This document shows, piece by piece, positions 6,534 through 17,325 of a stretch of 64,000 nucleotides of DNA (positions are counted from its first letter, which is position 1; each line of letters starts with the position of its first letter). The position numbers were made by a program, and so were the translations under genes. The notes under the pieces were generated by a model. It saw only the letters and a list, made by a program, of their open reading frames with translations. It did not search any database and was not told where the DNA came from. Where the stretch lies: NCBI RefSeq assembly GCF_015291705.1, contig NZ_CP030050.1, forward strand, positions 9,363,001 through 9,427,000, in the 5' to 3' direction. Origin of the DNA: Bradyrhizobium arachidis (GTDB lineage: Bacteria > Pseudomonadota > Alphaproteobacteria > Rhizobiales > Xanthobacteraceae).

Positions 6534-7658
6534 ATGCGGTTCATCGTGCTGTCTGTGCTTGCGCTGCTGGCGTTGCCAGCGGCACCAGGCTTGGCGCAAT
6601 CCGGCCCATCCGACCGCTCCGTCACCGATCGGCTGCCGCTATTTGCCCGAAACAACTGCCAGTCGATTCGCGATCCCGGCAACCAATTGTTCTGCGGCGA
6701 TCCCGAGCTCGCCGCGGCCGCCGAGAAGCTGAGCACTGCGATCGAAGCGCGGCTCGCCCGCCTGCCCGATCGCCTGCCCGCGATCGAGGAGAATGCGATC
6801 TGGATCCGCCAGCGCAATCTCGGCTGCGGCATCGTCGGCCAGACCGCGATCCGCTCCGACGAGTTCGACCGGGTCAAGGCGTGCCTGCTCAAGGTGACCG
6901 AGGAGCGCGCCGCGATCGTGCGCGACCCGGACTTCGACTGCCTTGCCGCCAACACCGCGGCGGGCGCACTGATCTGCGCGGACCCGGCGCTCGCGCTCAC
7001 CGAGACCGAGCTCAACAGCCAGGTGCTCGGCCTGATCGGCAAGCTCGACCCGACCGCGGCGCGCTTTGCCTACGCCGAATACGGCCGCTGGACGCGCGAG
7101 CGCGACCGCAAATGCAATCTGGTCGGCAAGGAGAACGTGCCGCTCGCCGAGCTCGAATCCGCGGAAGACTGTCTCGACGAATATCTCAAGCACAAGAGCG
7201 AGGAGATTCGCGCGGCAAAAGGCGATCCGAAGAAGGTGTTCGGCCGGCAGGTCGCGGCGCGCTCGCCCGACACCGACGCGGTCGATTTCTGCGCCGCGCG
7301 GATTCACGCCGCCAATTCCTGCGGCAACTTCCTTCGCATCAACCGCGTCTATGCGATCGACAGCCAGGTGACCGACCAGGAGGCGCAGGTCACCGGCGAG
7401 ATCGAGATGGCCGTGCTGGCGCCCTTCACCACGTGCAGCAAGGTTGCCTCGACCTGCACCGGCACGTGCTGGAATCCCAGGACGGGCCAGCCGCAGCCGG
7501 GCGCCGGCAACAAGGAGCGCTCCGCAGAGGCCTTCAACGTCACGCGCCGGCTGAGGATCCAGCGGACCTTTGCGTTCGTCAGAGCCGCCGATGGCTGGCG
7601 CTGCCGGGAAGACGAGCTGGCCCCGGTGAATTCGGGCACGGCGGGGGGCGGGTCGTAG
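6534..7658 (+). CDS. exported protein with two LprI/DUF1311-like segments
   Basis: A 374-residue exported protein with a signal peptide (MRFIVLSVLALLALPAAPGLAQ). Two repeated segments, about 40-125 and 130-220, share the pattern C-x-x-ADPxL followed by a helical stretch and W-x-R-x-R-x-C, as in the LprI/DUF1311 lysozyme-inhibitor-like family. The C-terminal third is different and Cys-rich (CSKVASTCTGTCWNPRTGQ), probably disulfide-bonded. A role in the periplasm as a lysozyme-inhibitor-like protein is possible by family only. It stands alone on the plus strand between the repeat island and the liv cluster. Confidence 0.65.
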   Translation: MRFIVLSVLALLALPAAPGLAQSGPSDRSVTDRLPLFARNNCQSIRDPGNQLFCGDPELAAAAEKLSTAIEARLARLPDRLPAIEENAIWIRQRNLGCGIVGQTAIRSDEFDRVKACLLKVTEERAAIVRDPDFDCLAANTAAGALICADPALALTETELNSQVLGLIGKLDPTAARFAYAEYGRWTRERDRKCNLVGKENVPLAELESAEDCLDEYLKHKSEEIRAAKGDPKKVFGRQVAARSPDTDAVDFCAARIHAANSCGNFLRINRVYAIDSQVTDQEAQVTGEIEMAVLAPFTTCSKVASTCTGTCWNPRTGQPQPGAGNKERSAEAFNVTRRLRIQRTFAFVRAADGWRCREDELAPVNSGTAGGGS

Positions 7659-7686
7659 GGGCTCTTCCCGCGTAGCGCGCTTCCTC

Positions 7687-7830
7687 CCTTCTCCCCTTGC
7701 GGGAGAAGGTGGCGCGCATAAGCGCGCCGGATGAGGGGTTCTCTCCGGCTCGCGAGACTATTCGTAGGGATAGAGACCCCTCACCCGGCTTCGCTTTCGC
7801 GAAGCCACCCTCTCCCGCAAGGGGAGAGGG
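7687..7830. repeat. long palindromic intergenic repeat
   Basis: CCTTCTCCCCTTGCGGGAG and, in inverse orientation, CTCTCCCGCAAGGGGAGAG frame the block. Each arm is followed inward by a smaller hairpin (GGCGCGC..GCGCGCC; GGCTTCGC..GCGAAGCC) and by GATGAGGGG/CCCCTCACC. The same architecture recurs at 27134-27277, 35246-35402 and 49021-49177. It lies between convergent genes and may end transcription from both sides. Confidence 0.75.
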
Positions 7831-7853
7831 TGCACCGTCATCGCCGCAAGAGA

Positions 7854-9053
7854 TCAAAACATCAGATTGTCCTTCACCAGCACCCAGCGGCCGCCCTTGA
7901 CCTGCTGCACCTGGGTGATGGTGTTGGCGAGGTGGTCGGTCTTGGAGAACTTGGTCGGCGGCGAGTTGAAGATGTCGAGGAATTTCTCGCCTGACTCCAG
8001 TGAATCAAGCATCTTCTGCCCGGTGATATCCTTGCCCGCCTTGCCCGCGTAGAAGGCGAAGGTCATCACCGCGTTGTAGCCGATCATGGCCTGCGTGTTG
8101 GCGTCGGTGCCGAACGACTTCTTGTAGCTGACAATCCAGTCCTTCACCTTGTCCTTGGCCGTGTCCTCGTAGGGGATCTCGAACAGGCTCGCCGCATAGA
8201 GGCCTTCGACGGCGTCCTTGCCCAACATCGGCACTTCCAGCACGTTGGTCGGCGAGGCTCCCAGGAAGGTCACGTCCCAACCGAGCTTCTTGGCTTCCGT
8301 CATCGCGCCGATGGTCTCGCGGAGGATGGTGCCGAGCACGACGAGATCGCAGCCGTCCGACTTCATCTTGGCGATCTGCGCGCTGAAATCCGAGGCGCCG
8401 CGCTTGTAGCTCGTCACCGAGGCCGGCTGGATCTTCATCGCAGTGAGCTGCTGGTTGAAACCGTCGAGCACGTTTTTACCGTATTCGTCGTCCTGATGCA
8501 TGATGCAGGGCTTCTTGAAGCTCTTCCACTCCACCATGTATTTCAGCGCCGCCCGCGTGCTCTCGACATAGGGCAAGAGGTTGTTGAACTTCAGCCGCTC
8601 CTGCGGCTTGGCCGGATCGAACTTGAAGGTGAACTCGGCCGCCGTCAGCGGGAAGAGCTGGAGCACGCCGGCGTCGAACAGGATGTCCTGCGCCGCGAGC
8701 ACGGTCGGCGATCCCATCGCTCCTACCATCGCGAAGATCTTGTCGCGCTCGATCAGCTTTTGCGATGCCAGCACGGCCTTCTTCGGATCGTAGCCGCTGT
8801 CCTCGACGACTAATCTGATCTTGCGGCCATTGACGCCGCCTGCCGCATTGACCTCCTCGGTCGCCATCTTCATCCCGTTTGCTACCGGCACGCCCCAGCC
8901 CTTGATCGGACCCGACAGGTCCTGATGGGTGCCGATGACGATCTCGGAGGCCGAGATGCCGTCATTGGTGACCTTGGTTTGCGCCGCGGCCGGCAGACAG
9001 GTGAGCGCCATTGCACTCACAGCAAGGCCGAACGCGCTGAACGATTTCGACAT
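7854..9053 (-). CDS. branched-chain amino-acid-type ABC transporter substrate-binding protein
   Basis: A 399-residue periplasmic binding protein of the Leu/Ile/Val type (Peripla_BP_6). The signal peptide MSKSFSAFGLAVSAMALTCLPAAAQT is followed by the typical ASEIVIGTHQDLSGPIKGWG...VNAAGGVNGRKIRLVVEDSGYDP. AGGAG precedes the start. It is the last gene of the minus-strand livHMGF/acyl-CoA synthetase cluster, 106 bases after the synthetase. The ligand cannot be told from sequence; the family also takes aromatic acids, amides and urea. Confidence 0.9.
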   Translation of the reverse strand: MSKSFSAFGLAVSAMALTCLPAAAQTKVTNDGISASEIVIGTHQDLSGPIKGWGVPVANGMKMATEEVNAAGGVNGRKIRLVVEDSGYDPKKAVLASQKLIERDKIFAMVGAMGSPTVLAAQDILFDAGVLQLFPLTAAEFTFKFDPAKPQERLKFNNLLPYVESTRAALKYMVEWKSFKKPCIMHQDDEYGKNVLDGFNQQLTAMKIQPASVTSYKRGASDFSAQIAKMKSDGCDLVVLGTILRETIGAMTEAKKLGWDVTFLGASPTNVLEVPMLGKDAVEGLYAASLFEIPYEDTAKDKVKDWIVSYKKSFGTDANTQAMIGYNAVMTFAFYAGKAGKDITGQKMLDSLESGEKFLDIFNSPPTKFSKTDHLANTITQVQQVKGGRWVLVKDNLMF

Positions 9054-9159
9054 TGACGTCTCCTCTCCTTTGGGCCCGTGTTACGCGAAGGGCGGGGGCC
9101 ATCGCTCCTTCGCTTCTTGTCGGCACATGCCCGCGATCTCAAGGCGCGGAACAGATGTC

Positions 9160-10998
9160 TCAGGCGACCGCGCGCTCGCGATACATCGCGTCGATCTCGG
9201 CGGCATAGCGCTTGTTCACGAAGCCGCGCTTCAGCTTCATGGTCGGCGTCAGCTCCTCGTCCTCCGGGGTGAGCTGGCGCTCGATCAAATAGAACCGCTT
9301 GATGGTCTCGACGCGGGCGAAGTTGGCATTGACCCGTTCGATCTCGCGCCAGATCAGGTCCTGGATCTCCATCGCCCGGCACAGGCTGGCATAATTGGTG
9401 AAGGGGATGTCGTGGTCCTGGGCGAATTTCTCGACATTCTCCTGGTCGATCATCACGAGGCAGGTCAGATACGGCCGCTTGTCGCCGATCACCACGGCGT
9501 CCGAGATGTAGGGCGAGAATTTGAGCTGGTTCTCGATCTCGGACGGGGTGATGTTCTTGCCGCCGGACGTGATGATGATGTCCTTCATCCGGTCGGTGAT
9601 GCGGACGAAGCCTTCGTTGTCGATGGTGCCGACGTCGCCGGTGTGCAGCCAGCCGCGCGCATCGATGGTTTCCGCGGTCTTCTCCGGCTGGTTCAGATAG
9701 CCCATGAACAGGAAGTCGCCCTTGATCAGTATCTCGCCGTCAGGAGACAGCGCGACCTCGCCCCAGGACACCGCCTTGCCGACCGAGCCAAGCTTGATGC
9801 GCTTCGCCGGCATCATGGTGGCAACCCCGCAATTCTCGGTCTGGCCATAGACCTCGTGCATGTCGATGCCGAGCGCGAGATACCAGCGGATCAATTCCGG
9901 CGCGATCGGCGCTGCGCCGGTGAAAGCGATGCGGCAGCGGTCGAGCCCGATCAGGCGGCGGATGTTGCGGAACGCGACCTGGTAGGCGAGGCGGTTGGCG
10001 ATGCGCAGCGACAGCGGCGGCGCCCTGCCCTCGAGCCGGCAATCGACCATGCGAAAGCCGACGTCGATCGCGCGGCGATAGACCCATTGCTGCAACGGCG
10101 TCGCATCCTTCAGCGCGATGGTGATGGCCGAGTAGAATTTCTCCCAGATGCGCGGCACGGCAAGGAAGACGGTCGGTTGCACCTCGCGCAGATTGTCCGG
10201 CACGGTCTCCGGGCTCTCGGCAAAATTCATCACCGAGCCGAGCGCGACCGAGATGTAATAGCCGCCGATGCGCTCGGCGACATGGCAGAGCGGCAGGAAG
10301 ATCAGCCGGTCCTCGTCCTCCCGCGCCGGGATGAAATCGTTGGCGTGCCGCATCTGATGCGTGACGCTGCGGTTGGCGTGCATCGCGCCCTTGGGCGGGC
10401 CCGTGGTGCCGGAGGTGTAGACGAGCACGGCGAGATCGCCGGCGCTACGGCTGTCGATCATCTCCTGCCACAGCGCCTCGCGGCCGGCCATGTGGTTACG
10501 CCCGAGCGCGCGAAACTCGTCGAGCGACATCACCATGTCGTCGGAGAAGCCGCTGAGGCCCTCCATGTCGAACACGATGATGCGTTGCAGGCCCGGACAA
10601 CGCGCGCGGCAGGCGAGGACCTTGTCGAGTTGCTCCTCATCCTCGGCGAAGATCACCTTGGTGCCGGAATCGTTGACGAGATATTCGACCTGCGCGGATG
10701 AATCGGTGGGATAGATTCCGGAGGAGACGCCGCCGGCGCACAAGATGCCCATGTCGGCATGGACCCATTCCGGCACGGCGTTGGCGATGATGGAGGCGAC
10801 ATCGCCGGGCATGAAGCCGGTGGCGCGGAGCGCGTAGGCGATCTCCCTGGAGATCGCGAGCCACTCGCGCCAGCTCGTCGGCTGCCAGATGCCGAACTTC
10901 TTCTCGCGGATCGCCGGCCGCTCGCCGCGCGTCTCGGCAGCGAGCAAGAAGCTCTTCGCGATCGTATCAGCGACCGTCAGCACCGCCGGTCGGGCCAT
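9160..10998 (-). CDS. AMP-dependent long-chain acyl-CoA synthetase
   Basis: A 612-residue ANL-family ligase that would activate a carboxylic acid with ATP and CoA. Motifs visible: P-loop-like YTSGTTGPPKGAMH, adenylation motif HEVYGQTENCG, GWLHTGDVG and the C-terminal hinge ITDRMKDIIITSGGKNI. The overall layout matches the FAA1/FadD15-like long-chain group. ATG at 10998 is chosen (MARPAVLTVADT) with AAGGAGGAG upstream; the open frame to 11202 is not needed. Its position between livF and the binding-protein gene suggests that the imported substrate is a carboxylic acid to be CoA-activated, or that both serve one degradation pathway. Confidence 0.9.
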   Translation of the reverse strand: MARPAVLTVADTIAKSFLLAAETRGERPAIREKKFGIWQPTSWREWLAISREIAYALRATGFMPGDVASIIANAVPEWVHADMGILCAGGVSSGIYPTDSSAQVEYLVNDSGTKVIFAEDEEQLDKVLACRARCPGLQRIIVFDMEGLSGFSDDMVMSLDEFRALGRNHMAGREALWQEMIDSRSAGDLAVLVYTSGTTGPPKGAMHANRSVTHQMRHANDFIPAREDEDRLIFLPLCHVAERIGGYYISVALGSVMNFAESPETVPDNLREVQPTVFLAVPRIWEKFYSAITIALKDATPLQQWVYRRAIDVGFRMVDCRLEGRAPPLSLRIANRLAYQVAFRNIRRLIGLDRCRIAFTGAAPIAPELIRWYLALGIDMHEVYGQTENCGVATMMPAKRIKLGSVGKAVSWGEVALSPDGEILIKGDFLFMGYLNQPEKTAETIDARGWLHTGDVGTIDNEGFVRITDRMKDIIITSGGKNITPSEIENQLKFSPYISDAVVIGDKRPYLTCLVMIDQENVEKFAQDHDIPFTNYASLCRAMEIQDLIWREIERVNANFARVETIKRFYLIERQLTPEDEELTPTMKLKRGFVNKRYAAEIDAMYRERAVA

Positions 10999-11093
10999 GC
11001 GCGTCTCCTCCTTGTCGCCTTGCCTTCCGCTGCCTGCCTTGCCGGCGGTCTGTGTTGGCGGATGGGCCATTCCATTTAACGCCAAATCTTGCT

Positions 11094-11882
11094 CTAGCGC
11101 CAAGTTTTCTTCTTTTTCCAGCGCCGCTCGCCTCGCGCGCCCTGTTCCTTGGCGCCGAGGTAAAATTCCTGGATGTCCTGTGAATGCATCAAGCGGTCGC
11201 ATGTGTCGTTCATGACGATGCGGCCGATCTCCAGCACATAACCGTAATGCGCGGTCTCCAGCGCCACCTTGGCGTTCTGCTCGACCAAGAGGATCGACAT
11301 GCCCTGCTCCTCGTTGACGCGGCGGATGATCGTGAAGATCTCCTTCACCAGCAGCGGCGACAGGCCGAGCGAAGGCTCGTCGAGCAGCAGCAGCGTCGGC
11401 CGGTTCATCAGCGCGCGCCCGATCGCGAGCATCTGCTGCTCGCCGCCGGAGAGCTGGCCGGCCGGCTGGCTGATGCGCTCCTTCAGCCGCGGGAAGTAGC
11501 CGTAGACCCGCTCCAGATCCTCCGCGACGCCGTCGCGGTCGCGGCGTGGATAAGCGCCCATCATCAGGTTCTCGCGCACCGACAGGAACGGAAACACCTC
11601 GCGCCCCTCAGGCACATGGCTCAGACCCAGCCGCACGATGCGGTCGGCCTCCATGCGCTGGATCGGCTTGCCCATGAACTCGATCGCGCCCTTCTGCGGA
11701 TCGAGAATGCCGGAGATGGTCTTCAGCACCGTGGTCTTGCCGGCGCCGTTGGCGCCGAGCAGCGTGACGATGCGGCCGCGCGGCACCTCCAGCGAGATGC
11801 CGCGGATCGCCATGATCGGCCCGTAATAGCTCTCGATGTTGGAGAGCTTCAGGATGATGTCCGGTGTCACGGCGGCATCCAT
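11094..11882 (-). CDS. livF: branched-chain amino-acid-type ABC transporter ATPase LivF
   Basis: A 262-residue ATP-binding subunit. Walker A GANGAGKT at 43-50, signature QLSGGEQQ, Walker [13 protein letters not shown] and the switch histidine replaced by the LivF-typical VEQNAK. ATG at 11882 is chosen, four bases after the livG stop with GGAG inside the livG end; an earlier in-frame ATG at 11915 would overlap livG by 29 bases. The C-terminus is unusually basic ([12 protein letters not shown]). Together with LivG it would energise LivH/LivM. Confidence 0.9.
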   Translation of the reverse strand: MDAAVTPDIILKLSNIESYYGPIMAIRGISLEVPRGRIVTLLGANGAGKTTVLKTISGILDPQKGAIEFMGKPIQRMEADRIVRLGLSHVPEGREVFPFLSVRENLMMGAYPRRDRDGVAEDLERVYGYFPRLKERISQPAGQLSGGEQQMLAIGRALMNRPTLLLLDEPSLGLSPLLVKEIFTIIRRVNEEQGMSILLVEQNAKVALETAHYGYVLEIGRIVMNDTCDRLMHSQDIQEFYLGAKEQGARGERRWKKKKTWR

Positions 11883-11886
11883 CGGG

Positions 11887-12645
11887 TCAGGCTCCGAGAT
11901 ACGCGGCGACGACATCGGGATGCTGCTGCACCTCCGCCGGCGAGCCCATCGCGAGCACGCGGCCGTAGTTCAGCGCGATGACGCGGTCGGAGACGCGGTT
12001 GACCAGCGACATGTCGTGCTCGACCATCAGCACGGTGATGCCGAGCTCGCTCTTCATGTCGCGGATCCAGAATGACATGTCGTCGGTCTCCTCGACATTG
12101 AGGCCGGAGGACGGCTCGTCGAGCAGGATCAGTTTCGGCTCCGAGCACAGCGCGCGCGCAAGCTCGATCACCTTGCGCACGCCGTAAGGCAGCCCCGAGA
12201 TCAGCTTGTCGCGATAAGGCTCGAGATCGAGGAACTCGATCACCTGCTCGACCCGGCGGCGGTGCACCTTCTCGTTGGCGCGCACGCTCGGCAGAAACAG
12301 CAGCTCCTGCCAGAGCTGCGTGGTGGAATGGCGGTGACGGCCGACCAGCAGATTCGACAACACGGTGGCGTTCTCGAACAGCTCGATATTCTGGAAGGTG
12401 CGGGCGATGCCGAGCCTTGCGATGTCGTAGGGCGGCTGCTCGGTGATGTCCTGGTCCTCGAAGAAGATGCGGCCCGAGGTCGGCCGGTAGATCCGCGAGA
12501 TCAGGTTGAAGATCGAGCTCTTGCCGGCGCCGTTGGGCCCTATGATCGAGAGGATCTCGCCCTTCTCGACCGCGAACGACACCGCATCGACCGCCTTGAG
12601 GCCTCCGAAATGCAGCGACAGGTTCTCGGCGCGGAAATAGCTCAT
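11887..12645 (-). CDS. livG: branched-chain amino-acid-type ABC transporter ATPase LivG
   Basis: A 252-residue ATP-binding subunit with Walker A GPNGAGKS at 36-43, Walker B LILLDEPSSGLN and the switch region VLMVEHDM. The usual signature LSGGQ is replaced by GLPYGVRK, a variation often seen in LivG. Its start overlaps the livM stop by four bases (ATGA), indicating translational coupling. Confidence 0.9.
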   Translation of the reverse strand: MSYFRAENLSLHFGGLKAVDAVSFAVEKGEILSIIGPNGAGKSSIFNLISRIYRPTSGRIFFEDQDITEQPPYDIARLGIARTFQNIELFENATVLSNLLVGRHRHSTTQLWQELLFLPSVRANEKVHRRRVEQVIEFLDLEPYRDKLISGLPYGVRKVIELARALCSEPKLILLDEPSSGLNVEETDDMSFWIRDMKSELGITVLMVEHDMSLVNRVSDRVIALNYGRVLAMGSPAEVQQHPDVVAAYLGA

Positions 12646-13793
12646 CGGTTCCGCTCCGACTTCACGTAGATCTTCTGCCGCTTGAAGGTCGCACGCTTGT
12701 AGAGCGGGAAGAGCTGGAAGAAGAGCTTGATCTTCAGCCAGCGGCCGTAGAGCCCGAGCGGCTCGAACAGCACGAACAGCACGATGATGATGCCGTAGAT
12801 CGCGCCCTTCAGCCCGTTGAGCGAGGCGAAGGCCGCGACCTTCGACTGGATATTGCCTGCGGTCGCCGGGCCCGCACCGAACGTCGCGGCGATGCCGGCG
12901 ATGATGCCGGGCATGTCGTCCTTGAGGTAGGTCAGGAACGGATCGATCATCACGATGAAGATCGCCCCCAGCACCGCGCCGTGCAGGCTGAAGCTGCCGC
13001 CGATCAGGATCACGATGATGAACTCGATCGAGAGCTGCAGCGTGAACATTTCCGGCGAGATGAAGGAGAGCTTGTGCGCGAACAGCACGCCGGCAAGGCC
13101 GGTGATCGCCGCCGAGATCGCAAAGGACTTGACCTTGTAGAGCGCGACATTGATGCCCATGCTGCGCGCGGCCGTCTCGGAGTCGCGGATGGCGACGAAG
13201 GCGCGGCCCGTCGGCGAGCGCAACAGATTGAGCGTGCCGACGATGGTCAGCACCAGCACGGCAAGGCAGAGGAAATAGAAGGTCGGGCTGTCGCGCGGCA
13301 CGGTGACGCCGAGCAGCGACAGCGTCTTGACCCGCATGCCCTCGTTGCCGTTGGTGACGCTCTCCCAGCGCGCCAGGATCTCCTCGACGATGAAGGCGAA
13401 GGAGATGGTGGCGATGACGAGATAGATGCCCTGGAGTCGCAGCGCGGGAAAGCCGACCAGCGCGCCAATGCAGCCGGTGAGCACGCCTGCGGCGAGGAAA
13501 TAGACCGGGAACGGCACATTGTATTTCTGCAAATAGGCCGCCGTGTAGGCGCCGATCGCGAGGAACGCTGCGTGCCCGAGCGAGGCTTGACCGGTGAAGC
13601 CAGTCAAAATCATCAGCGCCACGCCGACGGTCGCATAGATGCAGACGAAGACGAGCTGGCTCATCAAATAGCTGGAGAGCACATAGGGCGCGATCAGCAG
13701 CAGCGCGAGCAGGATACCGTAGGAGACGACATAGCCCGAATGCGGAAACAGCCTAATGTCGTCCTCGTAGTCGGTCTTGAACAGGAAGCGCAT
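12642..13793 (-). CDS. livM: branched-chain amino-acid-type ABC transporter permease LivM
   Basis: A 383-residue membrane protein with about nine hydrophobic segments and the LivM motifs TGFTGQASLGHAAFLAIGAY and LHGAVLGAIF. The N-terminus carries about 25 extra residues before the first membrane segment. The C-terminal tail after the last membrane helix is long and basic. Located five bases after livH and overlapping livG by four, so part of one operon. Confidence 0.9.
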   Translation of the reverse strand: MRFLFKTDYEDDIRLFPHSGYVVSYGILLALLLIAPYVLSSYLMSQLVFVCIYATVGVALMILTGFTGQASLGHAAFLAIGAYTAAYLQKYNVPFPVYFLAAGVLTGCIGALVGFPALRLQGIYLVIATISFAFIVEEILARWESVTNGNEGMRVKTLSLLGVTVPRDSPTFYFLCLAVLVLTIVGTLNLLRSPTGRAFVAIRDSETAARSMGINVALYKVKSFAISAAITGLAGVLFAHKLSFISPEMFTLQLSIEFIIVILIGGSFSLHGAVLGAIFIVMIDPFLTYLKDDMPGIIAGIAATFGAGPATAGNIQSKVAAFASLNGLKGAIYGIIIVLFVLFEPLGLYGRWLKIKLFFQLFPLYKRATFKRQKIYVKSERNR

Positions 13794-13798
13794 GGCGT

Positions 13799-14674
13799 TC
13801 AGACCTTCTTGCGGACGTGAAGGCCGAACAGGCCTTCGGGCTTGAGCAAGAGCACCGCGAGCAGCACGATGTAAGGCGCGACGTCCTTCCAGCCCTCGGC
13901 CAGATAGAACCCGGCCATGCTCTCGATCACGCCGATCAGGACGCCGCCGACGACCGCGCCGGGAATCGAGCCGAAGCCGCCGAGCACGGCGGCCGGAAAC
14001 GCCTTGAGGCCGAGCACGAGGCCGACATTGGAGTGGATGAAGGTGATCGGCGCCAGCAGCACGCCGGCGCAGGTCGCGACCGCCGCGCTGATCGCCCAGA
14101 CCACCGACACCACCCGCTTGACCGGAATGCCCATGTAGTAGGCCGCCAGCATGTTCTCGGAGCTGGCGCGCATCGCGGTGCCGAGCGTGGTCTTGTTGAA
14201 GAACAAATAGAGCAGCGTGCAGAGGATGATCGTCGCCGCGATCACCGACAGCTTGTCATAGGCGAGCACCAGCGAGCCGATGCGCAGGACGCCCTGGCTG
14301 AACGGCGTGTCGATCTTGAAATCGTCGGTGCCCCAGACCATGCCGGCGACCGAGCGCAGGAAATAGCCGAGGCCGATCGTGGCCATGATGATGGAGAATT
14401 GCGGATAGCCGAGGATCGGCCGCACCACCACGCGCTCGGCCAGCATGCCGAACAGCGCCATGGCGGCGACCGCACCGGCAAAGCCGATCCAGTAGTTCAG
14501 GCCCATCATGCCGATGAAGGTGAAGGCGAAGAAGCCGCCCAGCATCATCAGATCGCCCTGGGCGAAATTGACGACCTCGGTGGCCTTGTAGACGAGCACG
14601 AAGCCGAGCGCGATCAGGCCGTAGACGCAGCCGAGCGCAACACCGCTGACCAGCTGCTGAACGAAATCCAGCAT
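13799..14674 (-). CDS. livH: branched-chain amino-acid-type ABC transporter permease LivH
   Basis: A 291-residue permease with LivH features: N-terminal VSGVALGCVYGLIALGFVLVYK, then VVNFAQGDLMMLGGF, and the C-terminal LGGFGSIPGAVVGGVLIG. First gene of the minus-strand cluster livHMGF-synthetase-binding protein; the operon promoter should lie in 14675-14900. Confidence 0.9.
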   Translation of the reverse strand: MLDFVQQLVSGVALGCVYGLIALGFVLVYKATEVVNFAQGDLMMLGGFFAFTFIGMMGLNYWIGFAGAVAAMALFGMLAERVVVRPILGYPQFSIIMATIGLGYFLRSVAGMVWGTDDFKIDTPFSQGVLRIGSLVLAYDKLSVIAATIILCTLLYLFFNKTTLGTAMRASSENMLAAYYMGIPVKRVVSVVWAISAAVATCAGVLLAPITFIHSNVGLVLGLKAFPAAVLGGFGSIPGAVVGGVLIGVIESMAGFYLAEGWKDVAPYIVLLAVLLLKPEGLFGLHVRKKV

Positions 14675-14934
14675 CGCCGCGCTTCCTCCCGATGCAACCG
14701 GCGGTTCTTTGGCCGCCTCGCCGCATCTTGTGTCCAGTCGCTACGCAGTCGTTTCGCCGCGTTCGCGCATTCGTCCCGGCGCCAATTCAGCCCGAACCGC
14801 CAAGCGCTGTCAACAAACGGTGACTTGCCTTTGGTCGAAACCGGATGGTGGAATTTGTGGGCCGTAGATTCACGGTGCCGAAACATCTTCGGGTCATGGT
14901 CGCGGGCGATGCAAAACCGGATGGTGTGGCCGTC

Positions 14935-15680
<746 letters not shown>

Positions 15681-15684
<4 letters not shown>

Positions 15685-17207
15685 GCTCGGCGACCGCGCT
15701 GTCCTGGTTTGCGCGCCACGAGCTCCGCCTCGCCTGGCGCGAATGGTTCGCCATGATGACCGGCGGCCGGCGCAAGCGGGCGCGCGCGGCAATGATCGGC
15801 CTTCTCTTCTTCGCAGCGCTGCTGCACGTGCCGGCCTGGGCGGTGATCGGCCGCTTCGCCGATCTGCAATTGCCGCTCGACAAATCCTCGCTGATCGTGA
15901 TCACGGCGACGATGTTTCTCGCCTGGACCTTGATGCTGTCGCAGGCGATCGAATCGGTGACGCGGGTGTTTTACGCCCGCGCCGATCTCGACCTGATCAT
16001 GTCCTCGCCAGCGACGCTCGCCAATCTGTTCTCGGTACGCATCGCCGCCATTGCGCTCACCGTCACGGTGATGGCGCTGGTGTTCTCGACGCCGTTCATC
16101 GACGTGCTGGTGATCGGCGGGGGTGCGCGCTGGCTCGCAGCATTCGGCGTCGTCATCGCCATGGGCCTGTCGGCCGCGGCGATCGCGATCGCCGTCACCA
16201 TCCTCTTGTTCCGCCTGATCGGTCCGGCGCGGACGCGCTTCGCCGCCCAGATCCTGGCCGCGATCATCGGCGCCGGCTTCGTGATCGCGCTCCAGGTCGC
16301 CGCGATCATGTCCTACAGCACGCTGTCGCGCTTCACCATCCTGACCTCGGGGCGCCTTGCCGCCTACGCCCCCGACGTCGACAGCATCTGGTGGTGGCCG
16401 GCGCGGGCGACGATGGGCGACAGCGAGGCGCTGCTGCTGCTTCTGGCGCTCGGGCTCGTGCTGCTCGGCGGCGTGATGGCGATGTTCTCTGGCCGCTTCG
16501 CCGACACCGCGATCGATGCCGCGGCTTACGGCAGCTCCGGCCGCAAGCGCGCGAAGGAGCGCCCGTTCCGCGGCGGATCGCGGCAGCAGGCGCTGCGGCG
16601 CAAGGAATTCAAGTTGCTCTGGCGCGATCCCTGGCTGATCTCGCAGACCCTGATGCAGCTGCTCTATCTGGTGCCGCCGGCGCTCTTGCTCTGGCGCAGC
16701 TTTGCCGACAGCTCCGCGGCGGTGACGCTGATCACGCCCGTCATCGTCATGGCGGCCGGTCAGCTCGCGGGCGGGCTTGCCTGGCTGACGATCTCGGGCG
16801 AGGACGCGCCTGATCTCGTTGCGACCGCGCCGCTGACGCCGTCCAGCGTCATCCGCGCCAAGATCGAGGTTGTGCTGATCGCGATCGCCGCCATCTTCTG
16901 TCCGCTGGTCGCCGCGCTCGCCCTTGCCTCGCCATACCAGGCCGCGGTCAGCGCCGGCGCCATCATCATCAGCGCGGCCTCCGCGACCGCAATCCAGCTC
17001 TGGTTCCGGGTGCAGGCAAGGCGCAGCCAATTCCGCCGCCGCCAGACGTCGTCTCGGCTTGCGACCTTCGCCGAAGCCTTCTCCTCGATCGGCTGGGCCG
17101 CCAGCGCCGCGCTGCTGCTTGCCTTGCCGATCGCCGGGCTGATCAGCGGATTGATCACAGCCGGCCTCGTCGCCATCACCTGGAAGTTCAGCCCGCGGCG
17201 GGAATAG
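15681..17207 (+). CDS. ABC-2-type exporter permease
   Basis: A 508-residue membrane protein with about 11-12 hydrophobic segments in two blocks separated by a basic cytoplasmic stretch (SSGRKRAKERPFRGGSRQQALRRKEFKLLWRDPWL begins near residue 288). The second block repeats the first, as in long ABC-2 permeases. Translationally coupled to the upstream ATPase. Substrate not predictable. Confidence 0.8.
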
Positions 17208-17325
17208 ACCGCGCGAATAAAGCCGGGACTGAAGGTGCGACACTGACGCGCTGTTGATCGCCAGCTGTTGGCCGCAGGCCGCATTGCACGCTAGACTTTC
17301 CCCTGAAGTCATCGGGGACGGATTC

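Noticed and set aside
7687..7830. Possible CRISPR-like or tandem array in the palindromic repeats
   Set aside because: Only two inverted arms with inner hairpins are present, without regularly spaced direct repeats or spacers; no cas genes are nearby.
8929..10701. Plus-strand ORF of 590 codons
   Set aside because: Antisense to the acyl-CoA synthetase and binding-protein genes. Composition (HRRGR-rich, no motif) is that of a high-GC shadow frame.
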